The notes under the pieces: model-generated | What the model was told of the DNA's origin: nothing | Databases searched by the model: none | The model's input: only the letters and a program-made list of their open reading frames with translations | Translations under genes and position numbers: made by a program | In this document: in pieces, positions 7,445 to 14,181 of the stretch | Layout of the letters: each line of letters starts with the position of its first letter | Numbering within the stretch: position 1 is the stretch's first letter | Source: an uncultured Pseudomonadota bacterium | GTDB taxonomy: Bacteria; Pseudomonadota; Gammaproteobacteria; Burkholderiales; Casimicrobiaceae | Assembly: GCA_937958295.1 (NCBI GenBank) | Contig: CALFEY010000101.1 | Coordinates: forward strand, 1 to 22,238 | DNA length: 22,238 nt | Direction: 5' to 3'

Positions 7445-7990
7445 ATGGAACCCGAATCCCCCCCTCGCACCGCGGCCGCGATCGACGTCGTCGCGTCGGC
7501 GTCCGTTCCCCGGCAGCACACCCCCGCCGACCTGCGTCGTCGCCGCTGGCTGCAGGGTCTCGCCGCGCTCGCCGCTGCCGCGCTTGCGCCGCAGGGTCTC
7601 GCGCAGGTCCCGGGCGTGTCGGCCGCGCAGGCGACGGCCCTGCAGCGGTCGCTCGTGGGCTTTGCCTACGACGACCCGAAGATCGTCGATGCGCTGCTGC
7701 GTGCGCTCGCCAGTGCGGTGGGCGGCAGGGCCCTCGCGCAGGTGGCGCAGCTGTCGAGCACCACCCCGGCGGCGAGCCTCGATGCCGCATTGCGCGCGGC
7801 GGGACTGGAGGCCGCGGCGGTCACGATCCTCGTGGCGCTGGCCTCCGGCGTGGTGAACGGACCGAAGGGACCGCTGCTGATCACGTACAACGAGGCGCTG
7901 GCGTGGCAGGCCGTGCCGTGGACCAAGCCCAACGCGCTGTGCGGCGGCATGACGGACTACTGGGCGAGCGCGCCCGTGGAGAGCAAGTGA
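7445..7990 (+). CDS. Sorbitol/gluconate-type dehydrogenase small subunit (PF12318-like), Tat signal
   Basis: A 181-residue protein. Residues 31-54 form a Tat-type leader (RRRRWLQGLA, alanine-rich core, ending near GLAQ). The mature part is helical and ends with YNEALAWQAVPWTKPNALCG and a YW motif, the signature of small subunits of membrane-bound FAD sorbitol/fructose/glucose dehydrogenases. In those complexes the small subunit has no catalytic centre. It carries the folded flavoprotein, which lacks its own leader, across the membrane through Tat. The start has GGAG at 7436-7439, five bases before the ATG. It overlaps the large-subunit gene by one base (TGATG), so the two are co-translated. 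Confidence 0.85.
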   Translation: MEPESPPRTAAAIDVVASASVPRQHTPADLRRRRWLQGLAALAAAALAPQGLAQVPGVSAAQATALQRSLVGFAYDDPKIVDALLRALASAVGGRALAQVAQLSSTTPAASLDAALRAAGLEAAAVTILVALASGVVNGPKGPLLITYNEALAWQAVPWTKPNALCGGMTDYWASAPVESK

Positions 7991-9609
7991 TGGCCGCGCC
8001 TTCCAGCGTGCTCACCGCCGACGTGGTGATCGTGGGGTCCGGCATTGCCGGCGCGATGACGGGATACACGCTCGCGCGGAGCGGCGTGAAGGTGCTGATC
8101 CTGGAGGCAGGGCCGCGCGTGGATCGCGGCAAGGCCACCGTGGCGTTCCGCAACTCGCCTACCAAGGGTGCGAATTCGCCGTACCCGTCCGATCCGAAGG
8201 TGCCGCAGCCCGACCTCCGCGACATCGGTGCCTATTACGTGCAGGCAGGGCCAGTGTTGTTCCGCGGCTTGCAGGCGCGCGTCGTGGGCGGCACCACTTG
8301 GCACTGGGGCGGGCTCACGCTGCGCTACCGCCCCAACGACTTCGTGCTGAAGTCGAAGTTCGGCGTAGGCGTTGACTGGCCGCTCTCGTACAACGACCTC
8401 GAGCCGTGGTACGGCGAGGCCGAGCGTGAGATCGGCGTATGCGGGCCGCCCGACGACGACTGGGGCTCGCCGCGCTCCACGCCGTATCCGATGCCGCCCA
8501 TCGCCGCGTCGTACCTCGACACGGTGATCGCCAAGGCCTGCGGGCACGTGGGCCTGTCGATGGCACCCTTTCCGCACGGCCGCAACTCAGTGGGCTACGA
8601 CGGGCGGCCGCCGTGCTGCGGCAACGCGTCGTGCGTGCCCATCTGCCCCATCGGCGCCAAGTACGACGCCGCCGTGCACGTGGCCAAGGCCGAGCGCGCG
8701 GGCGCGCGCATCGAGGCGCTCGCCATCGCCCACGAGGTCGTGACTGGCGCCGACGGCAAGGTCATGGCAATACGCTTCAAGCGGCCCGATGGCAGCAGCG
8801 GCGAGGCGCGCGGCAAGATCTTCGTGATCGCGGCGCATGCGATCGAGACGCCCAAGCTGCTGCTCATGTCGCGCTTGCCCAACGGCAACGCCGTGGCGAA
8901 CGCGAGCGACCAGGTGGGTCGCAACCTGCTTACCCAGCTCGATGCGGGGATGATGGGGCTCACCCGCGACAAGATCTACCCGTATCGAGGACCGGTGGAG
9001 ACGAGCGGCATCCGCGAGTTGCGCGACGGAGACTTCCGTGGGATGCACGGGGCGTCGGGCACCTCGCCGTCGAACGAAGGCTGGTATCGCGCGGTGGGAC
9101 CTTTCCGTGCCGCCGAGATGTTCGCGAAGCAGGGCCTGCGTGGCCCGGCGCTCGCTGCCGCGATCAGCGATCACCTCGCGCGCGAGCTTGCGATCGGTCC
9201 GTCGGTGGAGTGTCTGCCCGACCCGGACAACCGCGTGACGCTCGCCCACGACAAGCCCGATCCGCTCGGCTTGCCGCGCCCCCGCATCGCCTTCAAGTGG
9301 AGTAGCTACGAGCAGGAAGGCGCGAAGGTCGCGCTGCAATACGTGCAAGGCCTCATGAACGCGCTCGGTGCCACGTCGGTGCGCACGGTAGGCCCGGTGA
9401 CGGACAGCGCAGTGATGGGCGGCACCACCCGCATGGGAGACGACCCGAAGACGTCCGTGGTCGATCGCAACCTGCGCACGCACGATCATCCCAACCTCTA
9501 CCTCGTCGGCTCGTCGACGTTTCCCTCGATCACGGCGTCGCCGCCCACGCTCACCATCGCGGCGTTCGCGCTGCGTGCGGCGCTCACGATCCGCACCTCG
9601 CTCGCGTGA
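7990..9609 (+). CDS. GMC-family FAD oxidoreductase, large subunit of a dehydrogenase complex
   Basis: A 539-residue protein with an N-terminal FAD-binding GSGIAG (16-21), LEAGP (39-43), the GTTWHWGG flavin-contact segment (101-108) and a C-terminal GMC domain. Cys209, Cys210, Cys215 and Cys219 in PPCCGNASCVPICPIGAKYD match the [3Fe-4S] site of FAD-dependent glucose dehydrogenases, so electrons should leave through an iron-sulfur cluster. It has no leader and probably rides with the Tat-tagged small subunit. The residues at the usual catalytic pair are unusual: the HxxGT-type His region reads TDSAVMGGTTRMG (no His; Ala474 nearby), and the Asn of NPTLT is Pro518 (SPPTLT). Sugar-dehydrogenase activity should therefore not be assumed. 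ATG 7990 is chosen; the longer open frame upstream overlaps the small subunit. No multihaem cytochrome c gene is adjacent. Confidence 0.88.
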   Translation: MAAPSSVLTADVVIVGSGIAGAMTGYTLARSGVKVLILEAGPRVDRGKATVAFRNSPTKGANSPYPSDPKVPQPDLRDIGAYYVQAGPVLFRGLQARVVGGTTWHWGGLTLRYRPNDFVLKSKFGVGVDWPLSYNDLEPWYGEAEREIGVCGPPDDDWGSPRSTPYPMPPIAASYLDTVIAKACGHVGLSMAPFPHGRNSVGYDGRPPCCGNASCVPICPIGAKYDAAVHVAKAERAGARIEALAIAHEVVTGADGKVMAIRFKRPDGSSGEARGKIFVIAAHAIETPKLLLMSRLPNGNAVANASDQVGRNLLTQLDAGMMGLTRDKIYPYRGPVETSGIRELRDGDFRGMHGASGTSPSNEGWYRAVGPFRAAEMFAKQGLRGPALAAAISDHLARELAIGPSVECLPDPDNRVTLAHDKPDPLGLPRPRIAFKWSSYEQEGAKVALQYVQGLMNALGATSVRTVGPVTDSAVMGGTTRMGDDPKTSVVDRNLRTHDHPNLYLVGSSTFPSITASPPTLTIAAFALRAALTIRTSLA

Positions 9610-9695
9610 CGAGCGACGAGGGAAAGCCCCAGGGCTGTTGATGCAGATCATGCCAGGCGGCCTGCCCGCCCCCGTATCGCTGCAGGCCGGCGGAG

Positions 9696-9712
9696 GTTAA
9701 TGGCCGGTTAAT
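9696..9712 (+). promoter_or_regulatory. PmrA/QseB-like operator: GTTAAT-N5-GTTAAT
   Basis: Two identical GTTAAT half-sites (9696-9701, 9707-9712), centred 11 bp apart, sit inside a larger GGTTAATG repeat (9695-9702, 9706-9713). PmrA/QseB-family regulators bind direct CTTAA[T/G]-N5-CTTAA[T/G] repeats, which this matches at five of six bases per half. It lies 33-50 bases before the ATG of the T_hemolysin-family gene, and a QseB-like regulator is encoded at the far end of the cluster. A possible -10 (CACAAT, 9723-9728) follows. Confidence 0.55.
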
Positions 9713-9745
9713 GTCGCATTGCCACAATCGCGGCACGTGATCGAT

Positions 9746-10381
9746 ATGGCGTGTCTGATTGTGTTCAACGACTCCGGCTTTCCTGAAGGCTCCGTGCATT
9801 ACCGCGGTGTGGCGCGCGAGCCGTTGTCGCGCGCCACCCACCGGGCGAGCGCGACGCGGTTGTTGCTTGAGGCGTTCATCGCGGCGCGCTACGCCGCCGC
9901 GTACGGCGCCCGCGTGGAGCATTTCTGCCCGCATCTCGTAGGCCTGCCGGCCGCTAGCGGGAATGCGTGGCGGGCGGGCGTGGGCTACACGCCGGCGGCG
10001 GCGAGCGAGCTCTACCTCGAGCACTATCTCGACCGTCCCATCGAAGCCGCCATCGCGGGCGCGACCGGCTCCGTCGTGGCGCGGGAGGACGTCGTGGAGG
10101 TGGGCAATCTCGCCTCGGCGTCGCCCGGCGCGGCACGCGAGATCATCGTGGCGATGCGCGCGCATCTGGCGCGAGCCGGCTTCACGTGGGTCACCTTCAC
10201 CGCCACTCGCGAGCTGCGCAACTCGTTCGCGCGGCTCGGCTTGCGGCTCGTCGATCTCGGTCGTGCCGATCCGGCGCGCCTGCCGGACGGCGGCGCGGCA
10301 TGGGGGCGTTACTACGCGCACGATCCGGTGGTGGTGGCGGGCGCCCTGCGGGCAGGCGTCGTGCACGCGGCCGTTGCCTGA
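9746..10381 (+). CDS. T_hemolysin-family (PF12261-like) GNAT/LuxI-fold protein
   Basis: A 211-residue soluble protein with no leader or membrane segment. The stretches ELYLEHYLDRPIE (88-100), VVEVGNLASASPGAAREII (116-134) and WVTFTATRELRNSFARLGL (148-166) are the hallmarks I recall for the 'thermostable hemolysin' family, named after a Vibrio delta-hemolysin. The fold and motif order resemble acyltransferases of the GNAT/autoinducer-synthase group, so acyl transfer is a better working guess than a pore-forming toxin. ATG 9746 (MACLIVFNDSG) is chosen. In-frame TTG 9719 and GTG 9737 would add 9 and 3 residues, and none of the starts has a clear Shine-Dalgarno sequence. It is the first gene of the operon; the ligase gene begins 9 bp after its stop. 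Family confidence is high, activity unknown. Confidence 0.82.
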   Translation: MACLIVFNDSGFPEGSVHYRGVAREPLSRATHRASATRLLLEAFIAARYAAAYGARVEHFCPHLVGLPAASGNAWRAGVGYTPAAASELYLEHYLDRPIEAAIAGATGSVVAREDVVEVGNLASASPGAAREIIVAMRAHLARAGFTWVTFTATRELRNSFARLGLRLVDLGRADPARLPDGGAAWGRYYAHDPVVVAGALRAGVVHAAVA

Positions 10382-10390
10382 CTCGCATCG

Positions 10391-11857
10391 ATGTCCCTTC
10401 CCTTGCCTGCTCTGCGCGACGGCTCGACCACGCTGTCCGGCGACGACTTCGCGGCGCGCGCGGCGCGCTTGTCCGCGGTGCTGCGCGCCACCTCGCCCCG
10501 CATCCGCGTGCTCGGCCTTCTCGCCGACAACTCCATCGACTGGCTCGTGGTCGACCGCGCAGCCGCGGCCGCGCGCATCGCGCTCGTACCGCTGCCGCCG
10601 TTCTTCACGCCCGCGCAGACGGCGCACGCGCTGGCCGTGAGCGGCACGGATGCCTTGGTGACAGCCGACGCGGCCACCGGGTCCGTCTTGGGCTTCGGCG
10701 ACGTCGTGCCGCTCGCCGGAACCGCGCTGGTGCTGCTCCGGCGCCCCGTGCCCACGTCCCCTCCCTTGCCCATGGGCACGGCCAAGATCACCTTCACCAG
10801 CGGCACGACGGGCGCGCCCAAGGGCGTGTGCCTGGACGATGCCTTGCAGTGGCGGGTGGCCGAGGGCATCGCCCACGTGCTGCGCGACGTGCCGGTCGAG
10901 CGCCACCTGTGCCTGCTTCCGCTTGCCGTCCTGCTGGAAAACGTGGCGGGCGTATACGCCCCCTTCGTGCGCGGGGCGACGGCGTGCGTGCCCCCCGTGC
11001 ATACGGGAGGGCTGAAGGGCGCCTCCGGCTTCGATCCCGCCGCATGCCTGGCCGCGATCGCGGCATTCGAAGCCCACAGCGTGATCCTGCTGCCGCAGAT
11101 GCTGCTCGCCCTCACCCTGGCGGCGGAGCAGGGCGCGCGGGTGCCACCTTCATTGCGCTTTGCCGCCGTGGGGGGCGCGAAGGTCGCGCCTTCGCTCGTG
11201 GCCCGTGCGCGGGCGGTAGGGTTGCCGGCCTACGAGGGCTATGGGCTGTCCGAGTGCGCATCCGTGGTCGCGCTCAACGTCCCGCGGTCCGACAAGGCGG
11301 GCACCGTGGGCCGGTTGCTGCCGCACGTGCGTTTGCAGGCCGGTCACGACGGCGAGATCGTCGTGCGCGGGGCATCGTTCCTTGGATACACGGGGCAGGC
11401 CACGCCGCGCGATCCCGAGGCACCGCTTGCCACCGGCGACCTCGGACATGTCGACGGCGAGGGCTTCGTGCACATCGACGGCCGCCGCAAAGACGTCCTC
11501 ATCACCGCCTATGGCCGCAACGTGTCGCCGGCGTGGCCCGAGGCCGAACTGGTGACCGATGCTCACATCGCGCAGGCCGCCGTGCTGGGCGATGCGCGTC
11601 CCGTGCTGTGCGCGGTGCTCGTGCCTCGCACGCCCGCGATCTCCGATGCGGCGCTCGCGAGCGCGGTGGCGGCGGCCAACGCCCGCCTGCCCGACTACGC
11701 GCGCGTCGGTCCCTGGATGCGCGCCGACGAGCCGTTCACGTCCGCCAACGGCCTTGCCACGGCCAACGGACGCATCCGCCACGACGCCGTGCTCGCGCAC
11801 TACGCGCCACGGCTCGACTCCCTCTACGAAAGCCTCCTCCGCCATGTCCTTCCATGA
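10391..11857 (+). CDS. AMP-dependent acyl ligase/synthetase (ANL superfamily)
   Basis: A 488-residue adenylate-forming enzyme, shorter than typical acyl-CoA ligases (about 540-560). The P-loop TSGTTGAPKG (137-145 region), A5 motif YGLSE (284-288), ATP-ribose-binding TGD (348-350) and hinge GRRKDVLITAYGRNVSP (364-380) are all intact. The A10 segment reads TANGRIRHD: the position of the adenylation lysine is Arg461. The enzyme should activate a carboxylic acid as acyl-AMP and perhaps pass it to CoA or to an amine. No carrier-protein domain is fused or encoded nearby. Its stop overlaps the start of the diiron-oxidase gene by 14 bases, indicating tight coupling. Within the cluster it is the obvious acid-activating step; the acid is unknown. 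Confidence 0.88.
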   Translation: MSLPLPALRDGSTTLSGDDFAARAARLSAVLRATSPRIRVLGLLADNSIDWLVVDRAAAAARIALVPLPPFFTPAQTAHALAVSGTDALVTADAATGSVLGFGDVVPLAGTALVLLRRPVPTSPPLPMGTAKITFTSGTTGAPKGVCLDDALQWRVAEGIAHVLRDVPVERHLCLLPLAVLLENVAGVYAPFVRGATACVPPVHTGGLKGASGFDPAACLAAIAAFEAHSVILLPQMLLALTLAAEQGARVPPSLRFAAVGGAKVAPSLVARARAVGLPAYEGYGLSECASVVALNVPRSDKAGTVGRLLPHVRLQAGHDGEIVVRGASFLGYTGQATPRDPEAPLATGDLGHVDGEGFVHIDGRRKDVLITAYGRNVSPAWPEAELVTDAHIAQAAVLGDARPVLCAVLVPRTPAISDAALASAVAAANARLPDYARVGPWMRADEPFTSANGLATANGRIRHDAVLAHYAPRLDSLYESLLRHVLP

Positions 11858-12518
11858 ATCGCTCTCGGCGCGCACCGCCTCCGCCCGCGCCGAGCTCTTC
11901 ACCGTGCCCGTGATCGCCGACAGCCTCGCCGGACGTGTGACGCAGGCCCAGTACGTGGCCTTCCTCACCGAGGCCTACCACCACGTGAGCCACACCGTGC
12001 CGCTGCTCATGGCCTGCGGCGCCGCGCTGGCCCCCGGCAAGGCGTGGCTGCGCGACGCGATGGCGGAGTACATCGCGGAAGAGCGCGGCCACGACGAGTG
12101 GATCCTGGCCGACATCGAGGTGGCGGGGGGCGATCCCGAGGCCGTGCGCCACGGCACGCCCGCGCCCGCCACCGAGGTCATGGTGGCCTATGTGTACGAC
12201 TACATCGCGCGCCGCAATCCCGTGGGCTTTCTCGGCATGGTGCACGTGCTCGAGGGCACCAGCGTGGCCATCGCCCTCAATGCGGCGGATGCGATCCAGC
12301 GCGCGCTGCACCTGCCCGGTACCGCGCTGCGCTATCTCCGCTCGCACGGCGAGGTCGACCGCCAGCACGTGCAGTTCTTCGCATCGCTCGTGGACCGCCT
12401 GGACGACGCTGCAGACCGTGAAGCGGTGGTGCACGTCGCCACCATGGTGTATCGGCTCTACGCCGCCATCTTCCGTTCGCTGCCGCGCGCGGCAGCGTCC
12501 GCGCAGGTCGCGGCATGA
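11844..12518 (+). CDS. Haem-oxygenase-like diiron oxidase (TenA/UndA-like iron-containing redox enzyme)
   Basis: A 224-residue all-helical protein. Candidate metal ligands occur in the order expected for haem-oxygenase-like diiron oxidases: Glu43 (LTEAYHH), Glu80 and His83 (EERGH, an ExxH motif), Glu137 (HVLEGTS), and Asp172 and His175 (EVDRQH). This family includes UndA, which converts lauric acid to 1-undecene, and several N-oxygenases and C-C-cleaving enzymes. The thiamin-hydrolysing TenA branch uses a Cys that I do not see at the matching place, so thiaminase is unlikely. ATG 11844 (MSFHESLSAR) starts inside the ligase gene. The stop overlaps the next ORF by ATGA. The substrate is probably an acyl compound supplied by the ligase or the T_hemolysin-family protein, which is inference. 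Confidence 0.82.
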   Translation: MSFHESLSARTASARAELFTVPVIADSLAGRVTQAQYVAFLTEAYHHVSHTVPLLMACGAALAPGKAWLRDAMAEYIAEERGHDEWILADIEVAGGDPEAVRHGTPAPATEVMVAYVYDYIARRNPVGFLGMVHVLEGTSVAIALNAADAIQRALHLPGTALRYLRSHGEVDRQHVQFFASLVDRLDDAADREAVVHVATMVYRLYAAIFRSLPRAAASAQVAA

Positions 12519-12601
12519 GTGCCCAGCGCAACCTTCAGCATCCGTTGCGTCCCGTCGGCTGGCGGCACCGCGACGCTGCGGCCAAGGTCGAGGCCCCATG
12601 A
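12515..12601 (+). CDS. Candidate 28-residue small protein, coupled at both ends
   Basis: The ATG at 12515 overlaps the oxidase stop (ATGA), and its TGA at 12599-12601 overlaps the SDR start (ATGA). The peptide begins MSAQRNLQHP and is basic, with an HPLR..GWR..DAA segment and no membrane helix. The perfect ATGA junction on each side matches the coupling used by the rest of the operon. Without it there would be an unexplained 79-bp gap in an otherwise overlapping run. It may be a real small protein or a translational relay that carries ribosomes to the SDR gene. I do not recognise a family. Confidence 0.5.
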   Translation: MSAQRNLQHPLRPVGWRHRDAAAKVEAP

Positions 12602-13458
12602 GCGCGCCTGGCTATCGTGCGGTGCTGGTGGGTGCCTCGGGCGGGATCGGCAGCGCGATCGCCCGCGCGCTCGCGCCGTCGTGTACGCAGCTGCTCCTGG
12701 TGGGACGCGACCGCCGGAGGCTGGAAGATCTCGCGCATGAGGTGGCCCGTCCCGGCATGGCCGTGACGCCGCTCGCCGCCGACATCGCGACGTATGCGGG
12801 CCGGCGCAGCCTCGGCGATGCCGCGTCTGCGGCGCAGGCGAACCTGCTCATCAATTGCGCGGGCACCGGCGAGCTCGGCTGGTTCGCGGAGCAGTCCGAG
12901 GAGGCCATCGAGACGATCGTGACCACGAACCTGCTGGCACCGATGCTCGTGGTGCGCACGCTCCTGCCCGTGCTGGCCACGCAGGCGCCGGCGTTCATCG
13001 TGAACGTGGGATCGATCTTCGGTTATCTCGGCTATCCCGGCTGCGCCACCTACAGCGCGACCAAGTTCGGACTGCGCGGCTTCACCGAGGCGCTGCGCCG
13101 CGAGCTCGCGGGCAGCGCCATCCGCGTCATGCACCTCGCCCCGCGCTCCACCCGCACTGCGCTCAACAGCGATGCGATGTACGCGCTCAACGCGGGGCTC
13201 GGCGTGGCAGTGGACGAGCCCAAGGTCGTGGCCGACGCGCTGCTCGCGCTCCTCGCCGCGCCACGGCACGAGCGGCTGCTGGGCTTTCCCGAGCGGCTCT
13301 TCGCCCGAATCAACCAGTGGCTGCCGGGGCTCGTGGACCACGGCATGAAGCGACAGCTGCCGCACATCCAGAAACAGGTGGGAGGCCGCGCCGTGCCCGG
13401 TACGCCCCCAAAGACCATCCGCATCGAAGGATGCGATCAATGTGGAGAGCAATCATGA
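12598..13458 (+). CDS. Short-chain dehydrogenase/reductase (SDR)
   Basis: A 286-residue classical SDR: the cofactor loop GASGGIG (12-18), NCAG (86-89, the NNAG variant), catalytic Ser139 (GSIFG), Tyr152 and Lys156 (YSATK). The segment LVGRDRRRLE places Arg residues after beta-2, which favours NADPH over NADH. The C-terminus extends beyond the Rossmann core with an RINQWLPGLVDHGMKRQ helix, as in lipid-acting SDRs, and ends with a CDQC pair (279-282). It probably reduces a keto group or oxidises an alcohol on the cluster's acyl product. The start follows an ATGA junction with the 28-codon ORF, and the stop gives an ATGA junction with the TPR gene. Confidence 0.9.
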   Translation: MSAPGYRAVLVGASGGIGSAIARALAPSCTQLLLVGRDRRRLEDLAHEVARPGMAVTPLAADIATYAGRRSLGDAASAAQANLLINCAGTGELGWFAEQSEEAIETIVTTNLLAPMLVVRTLLPVLATQAPAFIVNVGSIFGYLGYPGCATYSATKFGLRGFTEALRRELAGSAIRVMHLAPRSTRTALNSDAMYALNAGLGVAVDEPKVVADALLALLAAPRHERLLGFPERLFARINQWLPGLVDHGMKRQLPHIQKQVGGRAVPGTPPKTIRIEGCDQCGEQS

Positions 13459-14093
13459 GAAGGACGATGGCAACGTTGCTGTGCGCGCTCGCGCTGGCCC
13501 CGCTCGCCCAGGCAGCGGTGGAGGACGACGTGCGGCAGCTGCAAGCGGACTGGGCACAGGTGAAGTACGTCACGCCCAAGGCCGAGCAGGAGAAGGCCTT
13601 CGAGGCGCTCACCCAGGTGGCCGTGACGGTGCGCGACCGCTACCCGAACCGCGCGGAGCCCGCGATCTGGTACGGGATCATCGCAGCGAGCTACGCTGGC
13701 GCCAAAGGCGGCCTCGGCGCGCTGTCCATCGTAAAGGAGGCCAAGGGCTCGCTCGAGAAGGCGCTCACGATCGACAAGGGCGCCCTCGACGGCTCCGCCT
13801 ACACGAGCCTGGGATCGCTCTACTACCAGGTCCCGGGCTGGCCGGTGGGCTTCGGCGACGACAAGAAGGCGCTCGAGATGCTGCAGGCGGGCCTGGCGCT
13901 GAACCCCGATGGCATCGATCCCAATTTCTTCATGGGGGATTACCTCTATCGCAAGGGCGACTATGTCGCCGCCAAGGCGGCGCTCACCAAGGCGCTCGCC
14001 GCCCCTTCGCGTCCCGGTCGCACGCTCGCCGACGAGGGTCGCCGCAAGGAGATCCAGGAGATCCTCGCCAAGGTGCGCGAAAAGTCCACCTGA
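13455..14093 (+). CDS. Exported TPR-repeat protein, TatT-like
   Basis: A 212-residue protein with a Sec signal peptide (MRRTMATLLCALALAPLAQA, cleavage near residue 20-21), so it should be periplasmic. The mature part is helical with TPR-like units. The segment GWPVGFGDDKKALEMLQAGL (128-147), followed by LNPDGIDPNFFMGDYLYRKGDY and an ALAAPSRP block, recalls TatT-type TPR partners of periplasmic substrate-binding systems. GGAG at 13444-13447 precedes ATG 13455, which overlaps the SDR stop. It is the only exported member of the operon and could bind the product or link it to the envelope; this is speculative. A strong stem-loop follows the stop. Confidence 0.78.
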   Translation: MRRTMATLLCALALAPLAQAAVEDDVRQLQADWAQVKYVTPKAEQEKAFEALTQVAVTVRDRYPNRAEPAIWYGIIAASYAGAKGGLGALSIVKEAKGSLEKALTIDKGALDGSAYTSLGSLYYQVPGWPVGFGDDKKALEMLQAGLALNPDGIDPNFFMGDYLYRKGDYVAAKAALTKALAAPSRPGRTLADEGRRKEIQEILAKVREKST

Positions 14094-14107
14094 GCGCGGG
14101 CCCCCCC

Positions 14108-14134
14108 GCCGGCGGGGACTTGCCCCCCGCCGGC
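14108..14134 (+). terminator. Strong stem-loop after the TPR gene
   Basis: GCCGGCGGGG (14108-14117) and CCCCGCCGGC (14125-14134) are perfect 10-base arms with a 7-base loop, 14 bases after the TPR stop. Only a weak TTT appears about 20 bases later, so termination may be partial. It separates the metabolic genes from the two-component pair. Confidence 0.5.
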
Positions 14135-14181
14135 CGGCCGCATACGCTTCCCCCCTTTACGCAGCGCCTTGCGGCACGGTC

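Noticed and set aside
7432..9609. Apparent 725-residue N-terminally extended GMC protein
   Set aside because: The extension reads the small-subunit gene out of frame. The FAD-binding N-terminus begins right after ATG 7990.
9619..9690. Possible terminators after the GMC gene (AGCCC-CA-GGGCT, CAGGC-G-GCCTG)
   Set aside because: The stems are only five pairs with loops too tight to form, and no T-tract follows.
9711..9740. Nine-codon ORF (ATG 9711) in the leader of the T_hemolysin-family gene
   Set aside because: Its ATG is part of the GTTAATG repeat and has no well-placed ribosome site. The repeat explains it better as operator sequence.
9746..10381. Reading the first operon gene as a secreted haemolytic toxin
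   Set aside because: There is no signal peptide, no membrane segment and no secretion genes, and the neighbours are metabolic enzymes.
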